Part shown: positions 18,619-27,225 of the stretch, piece by piece
Layout: every line of letters begins with the position of its first letter
Numbering within the stretch: position 1 is the first letter of the stretch
Source: Pedobacter petrophilus
GTDB taxonomy: Bacteria > Bacteroidota > Bacteroidia > Sphingobacteriales > Sphingobacteriaceae
Direction: 5' to 3'
DNA length: 64,000 bases
Assembly: GCF_009674725.1 (NCBI RefSeq)
Contig: NZ_WKKH01000003.1
Span: forward strand, 165,226-229,225
Program-made: the position numbers and the translations under genes
The notes under the pieces: generated by a model
Seen by the model: the letters and a program-made list of their open reading frames with translations, nothing else
Told to the model about the DNA's origin: nothing
Database searches by the model: none

Positions 18619-18999
18619 ATGTTATTTCTAAACGTACAATTTATTTTTAATGCCAGGGGTATTGAAAGGCCCTCCACCTATCTTATTAAATCAGGCTTCA
18701 GTGCACATTCAGCGCATTATATTTTACATGGCAAAACCCGCTCCATCAGATTAGATCATATCGAAAGCCTATGCAAGCTACTCATCTGCGAGCCCAGCGA
18801 TCTTTTTACCTGGCAGCCAGATCAAAATGAAAACCTTCCGGCATCACAACCCATAACGAAACTTAGAAAACACGAAACACAACAAAGTATCCAAAACCTC
18901 ATTACCGATATTCCTTTAAAACAAATCAAAGAAATTGCAGCGGTAATTCAGGAAAAGAAAGAAGAACCAATTACCCCTAAAACAAAAAATGAGGCTTAA
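18619..18999 (+). CDS. XRE/Cro-like helix-turn-helix protein
   Basis: 126 residues. Residues 10-65 (RGIERPSTYLIKSGFSAHSAHYILHGKT ... IESLCKLLICEPSDLFTW) match a Cro/C1-type DNA-binding domain with the typical closing pattern lcxllxcxpsdLfxw. The C-terminal 60 residues are polar and lysine/glutamate-rich, perhaps for oligomerisation. It probably acts as a transcription factor; no target is evident. The stop codon is embedded in a 24-bp perfect palindrome that serves as a terminator. Confidence 0.8.
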   Translation: MLFLNVQFIFNARGIERPSTYLIKSGFSAHSAHYILHGKTRSIRLDHIESLCKLLICEPSDLFTWQPDQNENLPASQPITKLRKHETQQSIQNLITDIPLKQIKEIAAVIQEKKEEPITPKTKNEA

Positions 19000-19009
19000 G
19001 CCTCATTTT
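18986..19009. terminator. Bidirectional terminator palindrome overlapping a stop codon
   Basis: 24-bp perfect palindrome centred on CTTAAG (TGAGGCTTAAGCCTCA core) with A-run on one side and T-run on the other. It includes the TAA of the XRE-like gene and lies 9 bp from the convergent gene's stop. Confidence 0.85.
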
Positions 19010-19017
19010 ATATATTT

Positions 19018-19908
19018 TTAAAACTGAACACCAACAACCGTCAGGTTTTCAATGTAATTAATTTTCTGACTGGCTTTATCATATTCATCCCAGCCGGTGG
19101 TATGAATGGTTTTCAAATTTGTTGTACCAACTTTCGTTGTATTTTGAAGATAAACATTTTTCCAGACATAAAATTTCAAGCCCACTTTAGCAGATACGCC
19201 ATAGCCTGCAACATTCCAATGGTTGTTTCTGCCAAGGCCAAATAAACGAACATCAGAACGGGGAACAACCAGCCCTCCACCTAATCCGGTTTCTAAAGTA
19301 AGGGATGTATTTCCTCCTGGTGCCACCCAAATATCGTCGTAACGTTCCAATTCAACATTGGCATAATTAAAGCCATCTGTATGTTCAAACGTTAACATAC
19401 TTTCTTTCACATTAATACTTTCGCCGTTATAAGTTCCGGCTAAAGAACCTGTGGGCGCATTTTCTGGCGTAATATTGGCGCCAATTGTACCTGTAATGGC
19501 TACCGTTTGCGGAATATCCATCACATATTTCATATGATCCCAGCCAATGGAAATGCTATAATTATCTTTTATAAAATAACCTACACGAATATTGTATTGC
19601 GGAACGGTAATTAAACCTGGATTTAAATAATCCCAGCTTAATTTCGATTGCCTGTCGTGAGCCACCACATCGTGTAACTTAAAATCATAATTAGGCCCGG
19701 TAAACCTGATGTCGCTCTTTCCATACCAGGAATGGTTATATCCCCAATGAAAGTAGAAATCGCCCTTACGGGAAAAATTTCTTTTATGTTCAGGATTAAA
19801 AATGCTTTTTGAAGTAGGAGTATTTGAATTTGTTGAGTTTTGATGCTCTTGTGCCTGCATCCGCTTCGCAAATAAGAGGGACAAAACCAATATTAAGTAT
19901 TTCTTCAC
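19018..19908 (-). CDS. Outer-membrane beta-barrel type exported protein
   Basis: 296 residues from a GTG start, with a signal peptide (MKKYLILVLSLLFAKRMQAQ). The mature part alternates hydrophobic strands and aromatic residues (GDFYFHWGYNHSWYGKSD, YNIRVGYFIKDNYSISIGWDHMKYV, YGVSAKVGLKFYVWKNVYLQ) and ends in a hydrophobic C-terminal strand with final Phe (NLTVVGVQF), as in outer-membrane barrels. Specific function unknown. The next gene on the same strand upstream (20005-20709) is also an envelope protein, about 100 bp away. Confidence 0.75.
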   Translation of the reverse strand: MKKYLILVLSLLFAKRMQAQEHQNSTNSNTPTSKSIFNPEHKRNFSRKGDFYFHWGYNHSWYGKSDIRFTGPNYDFKLHDVVAHDRQSKLSWDYLNPGLITVPQYNIRVGYFIKDNYSISIGWDHMKYVMDIPQTVAITGTIGANITPENAPTGSLAGTYNGESINVKESMLTFEHTDGFNYANVELERYDDIWVAPGGNTSLTLETGLGGGLVVPRSDVRLFGLGRNNHWNVAGYGVSAKVGLKFYVWKNVYLQNTTKVGTTNLKTIHTTGWDEYDKASQKINYIENLTVVGVQF

Positions 19909-20004
19909 GCCGCAAATTGAGTGAAAACCATTGTGAAATACAATAATTTCGGATGATCAACCAACCCACTAACTGAAAAATGACTTTAAGACATTAAAAC
20001 CTGA

Positions 20005-20709
20005 TTAAAAACGAGTGTAAAGTGCCAGTTGTACGATATTATTATTGGTATGATTGCTAACATTTTTTATCGCCTGATTCATATAACCTGCCTCAATATC
20101 CACTTTTTTAGAAAAGCGATATCCGGCAGCCACATAAAGTCTGTTTTGATCAAAAACGCTATTATTTAACTGGTCTTTGTTTTGGAAATTCAAAAATACT
20201 TCATTTTGTAAAGCCACGAAAGTACCCTTTGTAAAAGATGATTCTATTTTCTTTAAAGGCTGAATCAACCTAAAAAAATAGCGAAACCGCTGGGCAAATA
20301 CATCTTCATTCGCTCTTCCGATAAAACGCTGTTCTACCCTAACCCGATGACTGACAAAAATCGATTTCAGTTTATGATTGAAGATATATTGCTCAAAAAT
20401 ACGGTGTTCATGTAAAAACGTATCAGGCGCATCTACCAGCTGATTTTGTGTAGTTTGCCACAAATACCCCAGGGCAACATTGCTTTTATTATTTATAAAA
20501 TATTGAAGCGCCGGGCGAACCAATGTATTTCTTACATGGCCCCAATCATCAGCAGAACGCACCTGCAAATCGAATTGCAATCCCCACTTCGCGTTAAATT
20601 TTGTATTATTTAAAAACATAAACCAACCAGAATTTTGGTGTTGTGTTTGTGCATATAGCTTCCCCGGCAAAAAGGAAAGCAAAAGAAAAGTTAAGAAAAT
20701 GTTTTTCAT
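20005..20709 (-). CDS. DUF2490 domain-containing exported protein
   Basis: 234 residues with signal peptide MKNIFLTFLLLSFLPGKLYA. The mature protein follows the DUF2490 pattern: HQNSGWFMFLNNTKFNAKWGLQFDLQVRSADDWG at the start, ALQYFINNKSNVALGYLWQ, HEHRIFEQYIFNH, RVRVEQRFIGRANEDVFAQRFRYFFR, and a C-terminal strand ending in ALYTRF. It is predicted to be a 12-strand-type outer-membrane barrel. Role unknown. Possibly co-transcribed with the barrel gene downstream (19018-19908). Confidence 0.85.
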   Translation of the reverse strand: MKNIFLTFLLLSFLPGKLYAQTQHQNSGWFMFLNNTKFNAKWGLQFDLQVRSADDWGHVRNTLVRPALQYFINNKSNVALGYLWQTTQNQLVDAPDTFLHEHRIFEQYIFNHKLKSIFVSHRVRVEQRFIGRANEDVFAQRFRYFFRLIQPLKKIESSFTKGTFVALQNEVFLNFQNKDQLNNSVFDQNRLYVAAGYRFSKKVDIEAGYMNQAIKNVSNHTNNNIVQLALYTRF

Positions 20710-20963
20710 AAAGCTATCAAATGTGTGTTTCTACCTACGTAACGATTAAACTGGATAAATTGTGTAAAGCTAAGTAGTTTACATTAAATTAATTTTAGCA
20801 AATTTTTAACCGCATTAAGATTGATGATATTGCTTTATTTGAATTTCATTTAACGTTACGCAATTAAAAATTTATCTTCGTTGAAGATTTGGACTTCAGA
20901 ATTATATTATTTTCTGAAATTTGTCCATACGCTAAGCATTACAAAACGTAAAATAAGAACAAA

Positions 20964-22157
20964 ATGATTATTGAACCGAGAATGAGGGGCTTTATTTGTT
21001 TAACTGCACATCCAGATGGATGCGCACAAAACGTAAAGAATCAAATTGAATATGTAAAATCTAAAGGTGCAATTAACGGCCCTAAAAAAGTATTGGTAAT
21101 TGGTGCATCTACCGGTTTTGGCCTGGCATCACGCATTACCGCCGCTTTTGGTTCTGACGCATCAACTATTGGTGTGTTCTTTGAAAAAGCACCTTCTGCA
21201 GGCAAAACAGCATCTCCAGGCTGGTACAATACGGCAGCATTCGAAAAAGAAGCACATGCAGCTGGCTTATATGCAAAGAGTATTAATGGTGATGCATTCT
21301 CAAAAGAAATTAAACAAATTACGCTAGATTTAATCAAAGCAGATTTAGGTCAGGTTGATTTAGTGATCTATAGCCTGGCATCTCCGGTAAGAAAACATCC
21401 TGATACTGAAGTTTTGCATCGTTCTACTTTAAAACCAATAGGCGGCACGTATACCAACAAAACAGTAGATTTCCATACCGGAAACGTAACCGATATTTCT
21501 ATTGAGCCTGCAACTGATGAAGATATCGAAAATACCGTTGCAGTAATGGGTGGCGAAGACTGGACCATGTGGATTGATGCCTTAAAAGCAGAAAACCTAT
21601 TGGCTGAAGGCGCAACAACCGTTGCTTATTCTTACATAGGCCCTGCCTTAACAGAACCGGTTTACCGTAAAGGAACAATAGGAAGAGCTAAAGATGATCT
21701 GGAAGCTACAGCGTTCAAAATTGGTGATAAGCTGAAAGACATTAATGGAAGAGCTTTTGTTTCTGTAAATAAAGCTTTAGTAACCCAGGCCAGTTCAGCA
21801 ATTCCGGTGATTCCGCTTTACATTTCATTACTGTATAAAATTATGAAAGAAGAAGGCATTCACGAAGGAACGATTGAGCAAATTCAACGTTTGTATGCGG
21901 ATAGGTTGTATACAGGTGGCGAAATCCCTGTTGATGAGAAAGGAAGAATCAGAATTGATGATTGGGAAATGCGTGAAGACGTTCAGGCAAAAGTAGCTAA
22001 ACTTTGGGAAGAGGCTACAACTGAAACTTTACCGGCTATTGGAGACTTACCAGGTTACCGTGCAGATTTCTTAAGCCTTTTTGGCTTTGAAGTTGATCAG
22101 GTTGATTATCAAAAAGATACGAACGAAGTAGTTGAAATCGAAGGATTGGCAAACTAA
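20964..22157 (+). CDS. fabV: FabV-type trans-2-enoyl-ACP/CoA reductase (NADH)
   Basis: Last reductive step of fatty-acid elongation: trans-2-enoyl-ACP to acyl-ACP with NADH. 397 residues, the normal FabV length and about 50% longer than FabI. The N-terminal MIIEPRMRGFICLTAHPDGC is the FabV hallmark. The NADH-binding GASTGFGLASR is at 48-58. The catalytic Tyr-x8-Lys is Tyr234 ... Lys243 (YRKGTIGRAK), with Tyr224 upstream, matching the family spacing. Cytoplasmic. FabV enzymes are characteristically less sensitive to triclosan than FabI. Monocistronic with an intrinsic terminator. Confidence 0.96.
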   Translation: MIIEPRMRGFICLTAHPDGCAQNVKNQIEYVKSKGAINGPKKVLVIGASTGFGLASRITAAFGSDASTIGVFFEKAPSAGKTASPGWYNTAAFEKEAHAAGLYAKSINGDAFSKEIKQITLDLIKADLGQVDLVIYSLASPVRKHPDTEVLHRSTLKPIGGTYTNKTVDFHTGNVTDISIEPATDEDIENTVAVMGGEDWTMWIDALKAENLLAEGATTVAYSYIGPALTEPVYRKGTIGRAKDDLEATAFKIGDKLKDINGRAFVSVNKALVTQASSAIPVIPLYISLLYKIMKEEGIHEGTIEQIQRLYADRLYTGGEIPVDEKGRIRIDDWEMREDVQAKVAKLWEEATTETLPAIGDLPGYRADFLSLFGFEVDQVDYQKDTNEVVEIEGLAN

Positions 22158-22256
22158 ACATCTTTTTTATTGTTGTTTTGTTTCAACCCTGTACCAGAGA
22201 AATGTGGTTACAACGGATGAAATAACAACAAAAAAAATATAGCATAAACAAAATTA

Positions 22257-22286
22257 ACGGCTGGCCTTAAAACCAGCCGTTTTTAA
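22257..22286 (+). terminator. Intrinsic terminator of fabV
   Basis: 8-bp stem ACGGCTGG / CCAGCCGT, 8-nt loop, then TTTTT. It ends 12 bp before the acetyltransferase start. Confidence 0.88.
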
Positions 22287-22297
22287 TAACACATTAG

Positions 22298-22831
22298 ATG
22301 AGTTTTGACCTTCAACCTTCGTTTAAAAGCGATTTAATTAAAATTGTTCCATTAAAGGAAAGTGATTTTGAAAACCTCTATGCCGTAGCTTCTGATCCCT
22401 TAATTTGGGAACAACATCCAAATCCAGACCGTTATAAGCAGGAGGTATTTCAAACCTTTTTTCAGGGAGCGATAGCATCAGGAGGAGCTTTTATTGTTTA
22501 TGATCAGGCTACAGGCGATGTGGTTGGGAGTTCAAGATATTATGAATGGGATGAAGAAGCCAATTCAATTGCAATTGGTTATACTTTCATTGCCAGGCGA
22601 TTTTGGGGTAAGGGCTTTAATGGCACAATGAAAAAACTGATGGTTGATTATGCCTTCCGGTTTGTAGACCAAGTAATTCTGCACATTGGTGCGACAAATT
22701 TTCGCTCCCAAAGGGCAATAGAAAAACTAGGTGCAGTAAAAATAGCAGAGATTGAAGTTGCCTATTACGGCGAACCGGAAAAATGGAACTTCGTTTACCA
22801 GATAGATAAAAATACCTGGAAAAATTGGTAA
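22298..22831 (+). CDS. GNAT-family N-acetyltransferase
   Basis: 177 residues of the RimJ/RimL-like branch. Residues 10-50 contain LIKIVPLKESDFENLYAVASDPLIWEQHP, the acetyl-CoA region is around IAIGYTFIARRFWGKGFNGTMKKLMVDYAF (motif A, Q/RxxGxG/A-like RRFWGKG), and ATNFRSQRAIEKLGAVKIAE is motif B. It transfers acetyl from acetyl-CoA to an amine, possibly a protein N-terminus or an amino sugar; acceptor unknown. It starts immediately after the fabV terminator, so its promoter must overlap that hairpin or it depends on read-through. Confidence 0.88.
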   Translation: MSFDLQPSFKSDLIKIVPLKESDFENLYAVASDPLIWEQHPNPDRYKQEVFQTFFQGAIASGGAFIVYDQATGDVVGSSRYYEWDEEANSIAIGYTFIARRFWGKGFNGTMKKLMVDYAFRFVDQVILHIGATNFRSQRAIEKLGAVKIAEIEVAYYGEPEKWNFVYQIDKNTWKNW

Positions 22832-22938
22832 CTTGTCTTCTAAGTGGGGGATGAATTGCCAATACCAAATATTGAATAGCAAATAGTTATCTGTTTACAG
22901 CTTATCCGAATAAAATCGTATTTCTGATTTAGTATTCT

Positions 22939-22946
22939 TATATTTG
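22939..22946 (+). promoter_or_regulatory. -7 promoter element for the cold-shock gene (TAtaTTTG)
   Basis: Exact TAnnTTTG, about 50 bp before ATG 22999. The 5' leader would be AT-rich and roughly 45 nt. Confidence 0.55.
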
Positions 22947-22998
22947 TATAAATCTCGATTCCACTCACCTTTCTAAAAACAAAAACAATTATATATAT

Positions 22999-23451
22999 AT
23001 GGCTAAATCTCAGGCAACATACAGTAAAAAAGAGAACGAAAAAAAACGATTAAAAAAACAAAAAGACAAACAAGAAAAAAAAGAAGAGCGTCAATCTAAT
23101 GCAAAAAAAGGTTTAGCGCTTGAAGAAATGTTTGCATACGTTGATGAGAATGGTAACATTTCGTCTACTCCACCAGATCCTAAAAAGAAGAAAGTATTCA
23201 ACATTGAGGATGTACAAATTGGTATAACAAGACAAGAAGACATTATTGATGAAAACCCGGTTAAAAAAGGAACAGTAACTTTCTTTAACGAGAGTAAAGG
23301 TTACGGTTTCATTAAAAACACCGAAACTCAAGACAGTATTTTCGTACACGCAAATGGCTTAGTTACTCAAATTAAAGAGGGTGATAAAGTTTCTTTCGAA
23401 GTAGAAATGGGTCAAAAAGGTCCAACGGCTGTTAAAGTATCAAAAGTTTAA
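22999..23451 (+). CDS. Cold-shock domain protein with charged N-terminal extension
   Basis: 150 residues. The first ~40 are almost all Lys, Glu, Gln and Arg (a probable helical or disordered basic arm), then a linker, then a complete CspA-type OB fold from about residue 90. That domain carries RNP1 (KGYGFIKN) and RNP2 (SIFVHAN). Predicted RNA/ssDNA chaperone. Canonical CspA is about 70 residues, so more than half of this protein is extension; such extended forms are common in Bacteroidota. Its long terminator suggests strong, isolated expression. Confidence 0.93.
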   Translation: MAKSQATYSKKENEKKRLKKQKDKQEKKEERQSNAKKGLALEEMFAYVDENGNISSTPPDPKKKKVFNIEDVQIGITRQEDIIDENPVKKGTVTFFNESKGYGFIKNTETQDSIFVHANGLVTQIKEGDKVSFEVEMGQKGPTAVKVSKV

Positions 23452-23885
23452 TCGCTGTTCAGCTCTTAAATTGCTGTTCTCTAAAACAGCAATAGCATAA
23501 AAATCTGCAGAAAAGTTCTGCTGCGCCAGGTTTTATAAACATTTATATTTCCGTCTATTTAAGCATAAAACCTAGCGCATTTTTTCTTTTCGTAAAGCAT
23601 CTCGATTTATAATCTGTTAAAACGAAGTTTATTTCTTTGCAAATTGCTTTTTGGAAATAATATTGCTCTATTTTTTTCAAAGTCTTCTATTATTAAACCT
23701 TGTATTTTGAAGGCTTTCCAAACGCTTGTAAGCTAGAGTAATGCATTTCAATAGCATAGCATTTCGAATGATGTTTGATGCTGCAAGCGTAATAATCGCC
23801 CCAGTTTTTTAAAATATATCTTAATCGCGGTGTGGAATTTGCTTTGAACTTACATCATTACAGCACACACAAAGAAAAACAGCAT
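23452..23885. other. 434 bp non-coding region between the cold-shock and SIMPL genes
   Basis: Contains a small hairpin attgctgtt / aacagcaat (about 23471-23492), the long terminator at 23522-23590, and a long-range inverted repeat ACGCTTG (23722-23728) / CAAGCGT (23784-23790) enclosing atgcatt / aatgat sequence. No gene is supported. Confidence 0.6.
23522..23590 (+). terminator. Long-stem terminator of the cold-shock gene
   Basis: 15-bp stem with one mismatch, TGCGCCAGGTTTTAT / ATAAAACCTAGCGCA, around a 28-nt loop, followed by TTTTTTCTTTT. Confidence 0.8.
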
Positions 23886-24575
23886 ATGAAAAAGTTAATT
23901 GCAGTTGCACTCGTTGCATTTTTAGGCTTATCTACAGCCATGGCTCAACAAACAGATTTACGTAGAAAAATTAGTGTTAGTGGTACGGCAGAAACGGAAG
24001 TTACTCCAGACATTATCTACATCGGCATTTCACTTAAAGAGTATTTAAACGGCAAGAAAAAAGTTGAGATTACCGAACTTGAAAAACAACTCTATGCAGC
24101 TGTACAGAAAGCAGGAATTTTAAAAGAGAATTTAACCATCAGCAATTTAAGCAGCTGGAACGACCAGACATCAAAAAAGAAAAATCCTGATTTCCTGGCG
24201 AGCAAGCAATATAGGTTAAAAGTAAGTGATTTAAATAAATTCAATTCCATTCTGGAAGATTTGGATGCTAAAGGTATTGCTAATACCAATATCGAAAGCT
24301 ATGACTATTCAAAGATTGAAAGCTTAAAAAAAGACTTAAAGATTAAGGCATTATTATCTGCAAAAGAAAAAGCAAACTACATGGTAGAAGCGCTAAATGG
24401 AAAATTAAGTTCCGTATTAGAAATTCAGGATGGTGGCGACAATATTATACAACCTGTTTATAGAAATCTTATGATGAAATCTGCAATGTCAGAATCTGCA
24501 GATGTTGCACCAGAAATAGATTTCAAAAAAATTAAGTTAAACTTCACTGTCAATGTGATTTTCGAAATTAAATAG
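23886..24575 (+). CDS. Exported SIMPL-domain (DUF541) protein
   Basis: 229 residues from ATG 23886, giving a typical signal peptide (MKKLIAVALVAFLGLSTAMA). The upstream in-frame start at 23832 would bury it. The mature part is the SIMPL/DUF541 fold: ISVSGTAETEVTPDIIYIGISLKEY at the start, AVQKAGILKENLTISNLSSW, and IKALLSAKEKANYMVEALNGKLSSVLEIQDGG in the middle, as in E. coli YggE-type periplasmic proteins linked to oxidative stress. Specific role unknown. Followed by an intrinsic terminator. Confidence 0.88.
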   Translation: MKKLIAVALVAFLGLSTAMAQQTDLRRKISVSGTAETEVTPDIIYIGISLKEYLNGKKKVEITELEKQLYAAVQKAGILKENLTISNLSSWNDQTSKKKNPDFLASKQYRLKVSDLNKFNSILEDLDAKGIANTNIESYDYSKIESLKKDLKIKALLSAKEKANYMVEALNGKLSSVLEIQDGGDNIIQPVYRNLMMKSAMSESADVAPEIDFKKIKLNFTVNVIFEIK

Positions 24576-24604
24576 CCGGTTTTAAATTTTAATAACAGCA
24601 TTTT

Positions 24605-24635
24605 AAACCTACCAGAACATTTTGGTAGGTTTTTT
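24605..24635 (+). terminator. Intrinsic terminator of the SIMPL gene
   Basis: Perfect 10-bp stem AAACCTACCA / TGGTAGGTTT with T-run. Confidence 0.9.
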
Positions 24636-24671
24636 GTTAGGTAGACATCGAACACTAAAAAAATTAAAATT

Positions 24672-24986
24672 ATGAAAAAATTTATTTACACCTTAGCCCT
24701 TATTTTCTCTTTAGGTATTAGTTTCAATTCAGTACAAGCTGCTGATAAACCGGCAAAAAACCCTACTGAATTAACTACTGAGCAGACGCTTCAGTTAGAG
24801 AAAATCAAAACCCGTGTGGAAGAAATCAGAGACATGGATAAATCTAATCTGACTAGAACAGAGCGCAAAGCTTTACGTAGCGAATTAAGAGAATTGAAAG
24901 GTCAGGCACGTGCCGTTTCTGGTGGTGTTTATCTTTCAGTTGGAGCAATTATCATCATCATCTTATTATTGATTTTGATTTTATAA
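24672..24986 (+). CDS. Small membrane protein with signal peptide and C-terminal membrane tail
   Basis: 104 residues, family not recognised. An N-terminal signal peptide (MKKFIYTLALIFSLGISFNSVQAA) is followed by a charged helix-prone middle (TEQTLQLEKIKTRVEEIRDMDKSNLTRTERKALRSELRELKGQ, about 35-80, coiled-coil-like) and a C-terminal hydrophobic anchor (a run of Ile/Leu ending at the last residue). This predicts a periplasm-exposed helix tethered by its C-terminus. It is flanked by terminators on both sides, so it is an independent transcription unit. Confidence 0.75.
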   Translation: MKKFIYTLALIFSLGISFNSVQAADKPAKNPTELTTEQTLQLEKIKTRVEEIRDMDKSNLTRTERKALRSELRELKGQARAVSGGVYLSVGAIIIIILLLILIL

Positions 24987-25020
24987 TCGAAATCAAAAAA
25001 TACATCTATCTATAAAAACA

Positions 25021-25051
25021 AAAAGCTTTGCATCACTGCAAAGCTTTTTTT
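25021..25051. terminator. Intrinsic terminator after the small membrane protein gene
   Basis: Perfect 12-bp stem AAAAGCTTTGCA / TGCAAAGCTTTT with TCAC loop and T-run. A second imperfect hairpin (TTGCG, GAAGC / GCTTC, CGCAA; 25074-25116) lies between it and the serS stop. Confidence 0.88.
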
Positions 25052-25120
25052 ATGCGCTATATTTTTTTCGGCATTGCGGATACGAAGCCATTAAACGCTT
25101 CGGCCTGCTAACGCAAATGG

Positions 25121-26392
25121 TTAATCAATGGTATCAAAACCAGTATATTTCACTAATGCTTCCGGTATTTTAATTCCGTTCTCTGTTTGATAATTCTCTA
25201 AGATTGAAGCTACAATCCGCGGTAAAGCTAAAGCACTTCCATTCAGGGAATGGGCAAATTGAGACTTACCTTCCTTACCTTTAAACCGTAATTTTAAACG
25301 ATTGGCTTGATACGTTTCAAAATTAGATACAGATGATACCTCTAACCATCTTCCCTGTGCGCCACTCCAAACTTCCATATCATAAGTCATGGCAGAAGTA
25401 AAGCCCATGTCGCCACCACATAATAACAACACACGGTAATGTAACCCAAGCTTTTGCAACAAAGATTGAACATAAGCACTCATCTCCTCAAGTGTTTGAT
25501 AAGATTGATCAGGATGTGTGATTTGTACCAATTCTACCTTATCAAATTGGTGTAACCGATTTAACCCACGAACGTGCGCACCATATGAACCTGCTTCTCT
25601 ACGGAAACAAGGGGTATATGCCGTATTTTTAATTGGCAAATCTTCTTCTTTAAGCATCACATCGCGGTACAAATTGGTAACCGGAACTTCAGCCGTAGGA
25701 ATCAGGTACAAATCATCTACTGTTGAGTGGTACATCTGTCCTTCTTTATCTGGTAACTGGCCTGTTCCAAATCCGGATGCAGCATTCACCAAATGCGGCA
25801 CTTGCACCTCATTATACCCGGCTTCAATCGCCTGATCCAGAAAGAAATTAATCAAAGCTCTTTGCAACCTTGCACCTTTTCCTTTATAAACCGGAAAACC
25901 TGCACCGGTTATCTTTACACCTAATTCGAAATCGATGATATCATATTTTGCAGCCAGTTCCCAATGTGGTAAAGCATTAGGAATCAACTCCGCAGGCGAT
26001 CCATGCGTATAAACTGTCAAGTTTTCTTCTGGTGTGGCACCAACCGGAACCTGATCATGCGGTAAGTTAGGTAACTGAACCAGTAAATTAAACTGAGCGG
26101 TTTCCAGTTCAGTTAACTGCTCGCCCATGTTTTTAATATTCTCTTTATGAGAGGCACTTTGAGCCTTAATCGCCTCGGCTTCTTCTTTCCTGCCCGTACG
26201 CATCAAATCGCCAATTTGCTTGGCTGCTGCATTTGCCTCCGCCGAAATTGCATCTAAAGAAGTTTGAGTGGAACGACGCTCTTCATCAATTTTAATGATT
26301 TGATCTACCAACTCTGGTTGTTTAAAGTTACGTACACTTAAACGTTCTAAAACTTTCTCTCTATTTTCGCGGATATAGTTAACTTGCAGCAT
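25121..26392 (-). CDS. serS: Serine--tRNA ligase
   Basis: Class II aminoacyl-tRNA synthetase charging tRNA-Ser (and tRNA-Sec where present). 423 residues, normal length. The N-terminal tRNA-binding helical arm (residues about 25-105) is visible as the long charged coiled coil. The catalytic core shows motif 2 (TPCFRREAGSYGAHVRGLNRLHQFDKVE) and motif 3 (SLNGSALALPRIVASILENYQ). A TAtcTTTG element lies just upstream. It is divergent from rsmI, with a heptad array in between. Confidence 0.98.
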   Translation of the reverse strand: MLQVNYIRENREKVLERLSVRNFKQPELVDQIIKIDEERRSTQTSLDAISAEANAAAKQIGDLMRTGRKEEAEAIKAQSASHKENIKNMGEQLTELETAQFNLLVQLPNLPHDQVPVGATPEENLTVYTHGSPAELIPNALPHWELAAKYDIIDFELGVKITGAGFPVYKGKGARLQRALINFFLDQAIEAGYNEVQVPHLVNAASGFGTGQLPDKEGQMYHSTVDDLYLIPTAEVPVTNLYRDVMLKEEDLPIKNTAYTPCFRREAGSYGAHVRGLNRLHQFDKVELVQITHPDQSYQTLEEMSAYVQSLLQKLGLHYRVLLLCGGDMGFTSAMTYDMEVWSGAQGRWLEVSSVSNFETYQANRLKLRFKGKEGKSQFAHSLNGSALALPRIVASILENYQTENGIKIPEALVKYTGFDTID

Positions 26393-26407
26393 TATTTAAT
26401 TTTTTCA

Positions 26408-26415
26408 CAAAGATA
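26408..26415 (-). promoter_or_regulatory. -7 promoter element for serS (TAtcTTTG)
   Basis: Exact TAnnTTTG, 16 bp upstream of ATG 26392. Confidence 0.55.
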
Positions 26416-26421
26416 GAAAGA

Positions 26422-26477
26422 GTTTTCAGTTTTCAGTTTGTAGTTTTCAATCTTGATACTTGATACTTGATACTTGA
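26422..26477. repeat. Heptad array 2 (gttttca and tacttga units)
   Basis: Eight consecutive 7-mers: gttttca, gttttca, gtttgta, gttttca, atcttga, tacttga, tacttga, tacttga. It spans the serS-rsmI divergent gap and ends 2 bp before the rsmI ATG. Confidence 0.88.
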
Positions 26478-26479
26478 CT

Positions 26480-27190
26480 ATGAGCGGCAAACTTTTCCTC
26501 GTACCCACACCGATCGGGAATTTAGAAGACATGACCTTTAGGGCCATTCGGATTTTAAAAGAATGTGATTTGATTCTGGCGGAAGATACCCGAACCAGTG
26601 CGCCCATGCTGAAGCACTTCGGGATTGATAAACGCGTTTTTTCCCATCACCAGCACAATGAACATAAGGCCACTTCGGAGATTATTAAATTCTTACATGA
26701 AGGGCAAAAAATTGCTTTAATATCTGATGCCGGAACCCCTGCAATATCTGATCCCGGTTTTTTCTTAGTAAGAGAGGCAATTAAAAATGATATCGCCGTA
26801 GAATGTTTACCTGGCGCAACCGCTTTTGTACCTGCGCTGGTGAACTCTGGCTTACCAGCCGATGCTTTTACTTTTGAAGGTTTTCTTCCGGTAAAAAAAG
26901 GCCGCCAAACAAAGTTTAAAAAACTGGCCGAAGAAGAACGAACCATCATCCTATATGAGAGTCCGCACCGTTTATTAAAAACGCTCGAAGAATTTGCACA
27001 ATATTTAGGCGAAGACAGGCAAGCATCGGTAAGCAGGGAGTTAACCAAGATGTTCGAAGAAACTGTTCGCGGAACATTGGTGGAAATAAAATCACACTTT
27101 GAAAACAATACCTTAAAGGGAGAATTTGTAATTTGCATAGCGGGAAAACCGGCAACAAAGAGTAAAAACAAATACAGTGATGAAGATTAA
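26480..27190 (+). CDS. rsmI: 16S rRNA (cytidine(1402)-2'-O)-methyltransferase
   Basis: SAM-dependent methyltransferase of the ribosomal P site. 236 residues from ATG 26480; the TTG at 26474 belongs to the heptad array. Tetrapyrrole-methylase fold: LVPTPIGNLEDMTFRA near the N-terminus, AEDTRTS, ISDAGTPAISDPG and the SAM-site PGATAFVPALVNSG. All are typical RsmI signatures. The C-terminus is slightly shorter than E. coli RsmI (286), consistent with Bacteroidota members that lack the small C-terminal extension. The preceding heptad array leaves no obvious promoter. Confidence 0.95.
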   Translation: MSGKLFLVPTPIGNLEDMTFRAIRILKECDLILAEDTRTSAPMLKHFGIDKRVFSHHQHNEHKATSEIIKFLHEGQKIALISDAGTPAISDPGFFLVREAIKNDIAVECLPGATAFVPALVNSGLPADAFTFEGFLPVKKGRQTKFKKLAEEERTIILYESPHRLLKTLEEFAQYLGEDRQASVSRELTKMFEETVRGTLVEIKSHFENNTLKGEFVICIAGKPATKSKNKYSDED

Positions 27191-27225
27191 CATTTAAATT
27201 AACAACAATCAATTTTAAAAGCATT

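Noticed and set aside
26422..26477. Heptad arrays considered as a CRISPR array
   Set aside because: Units are 7 bp with no spacers, and no cas gene is present.
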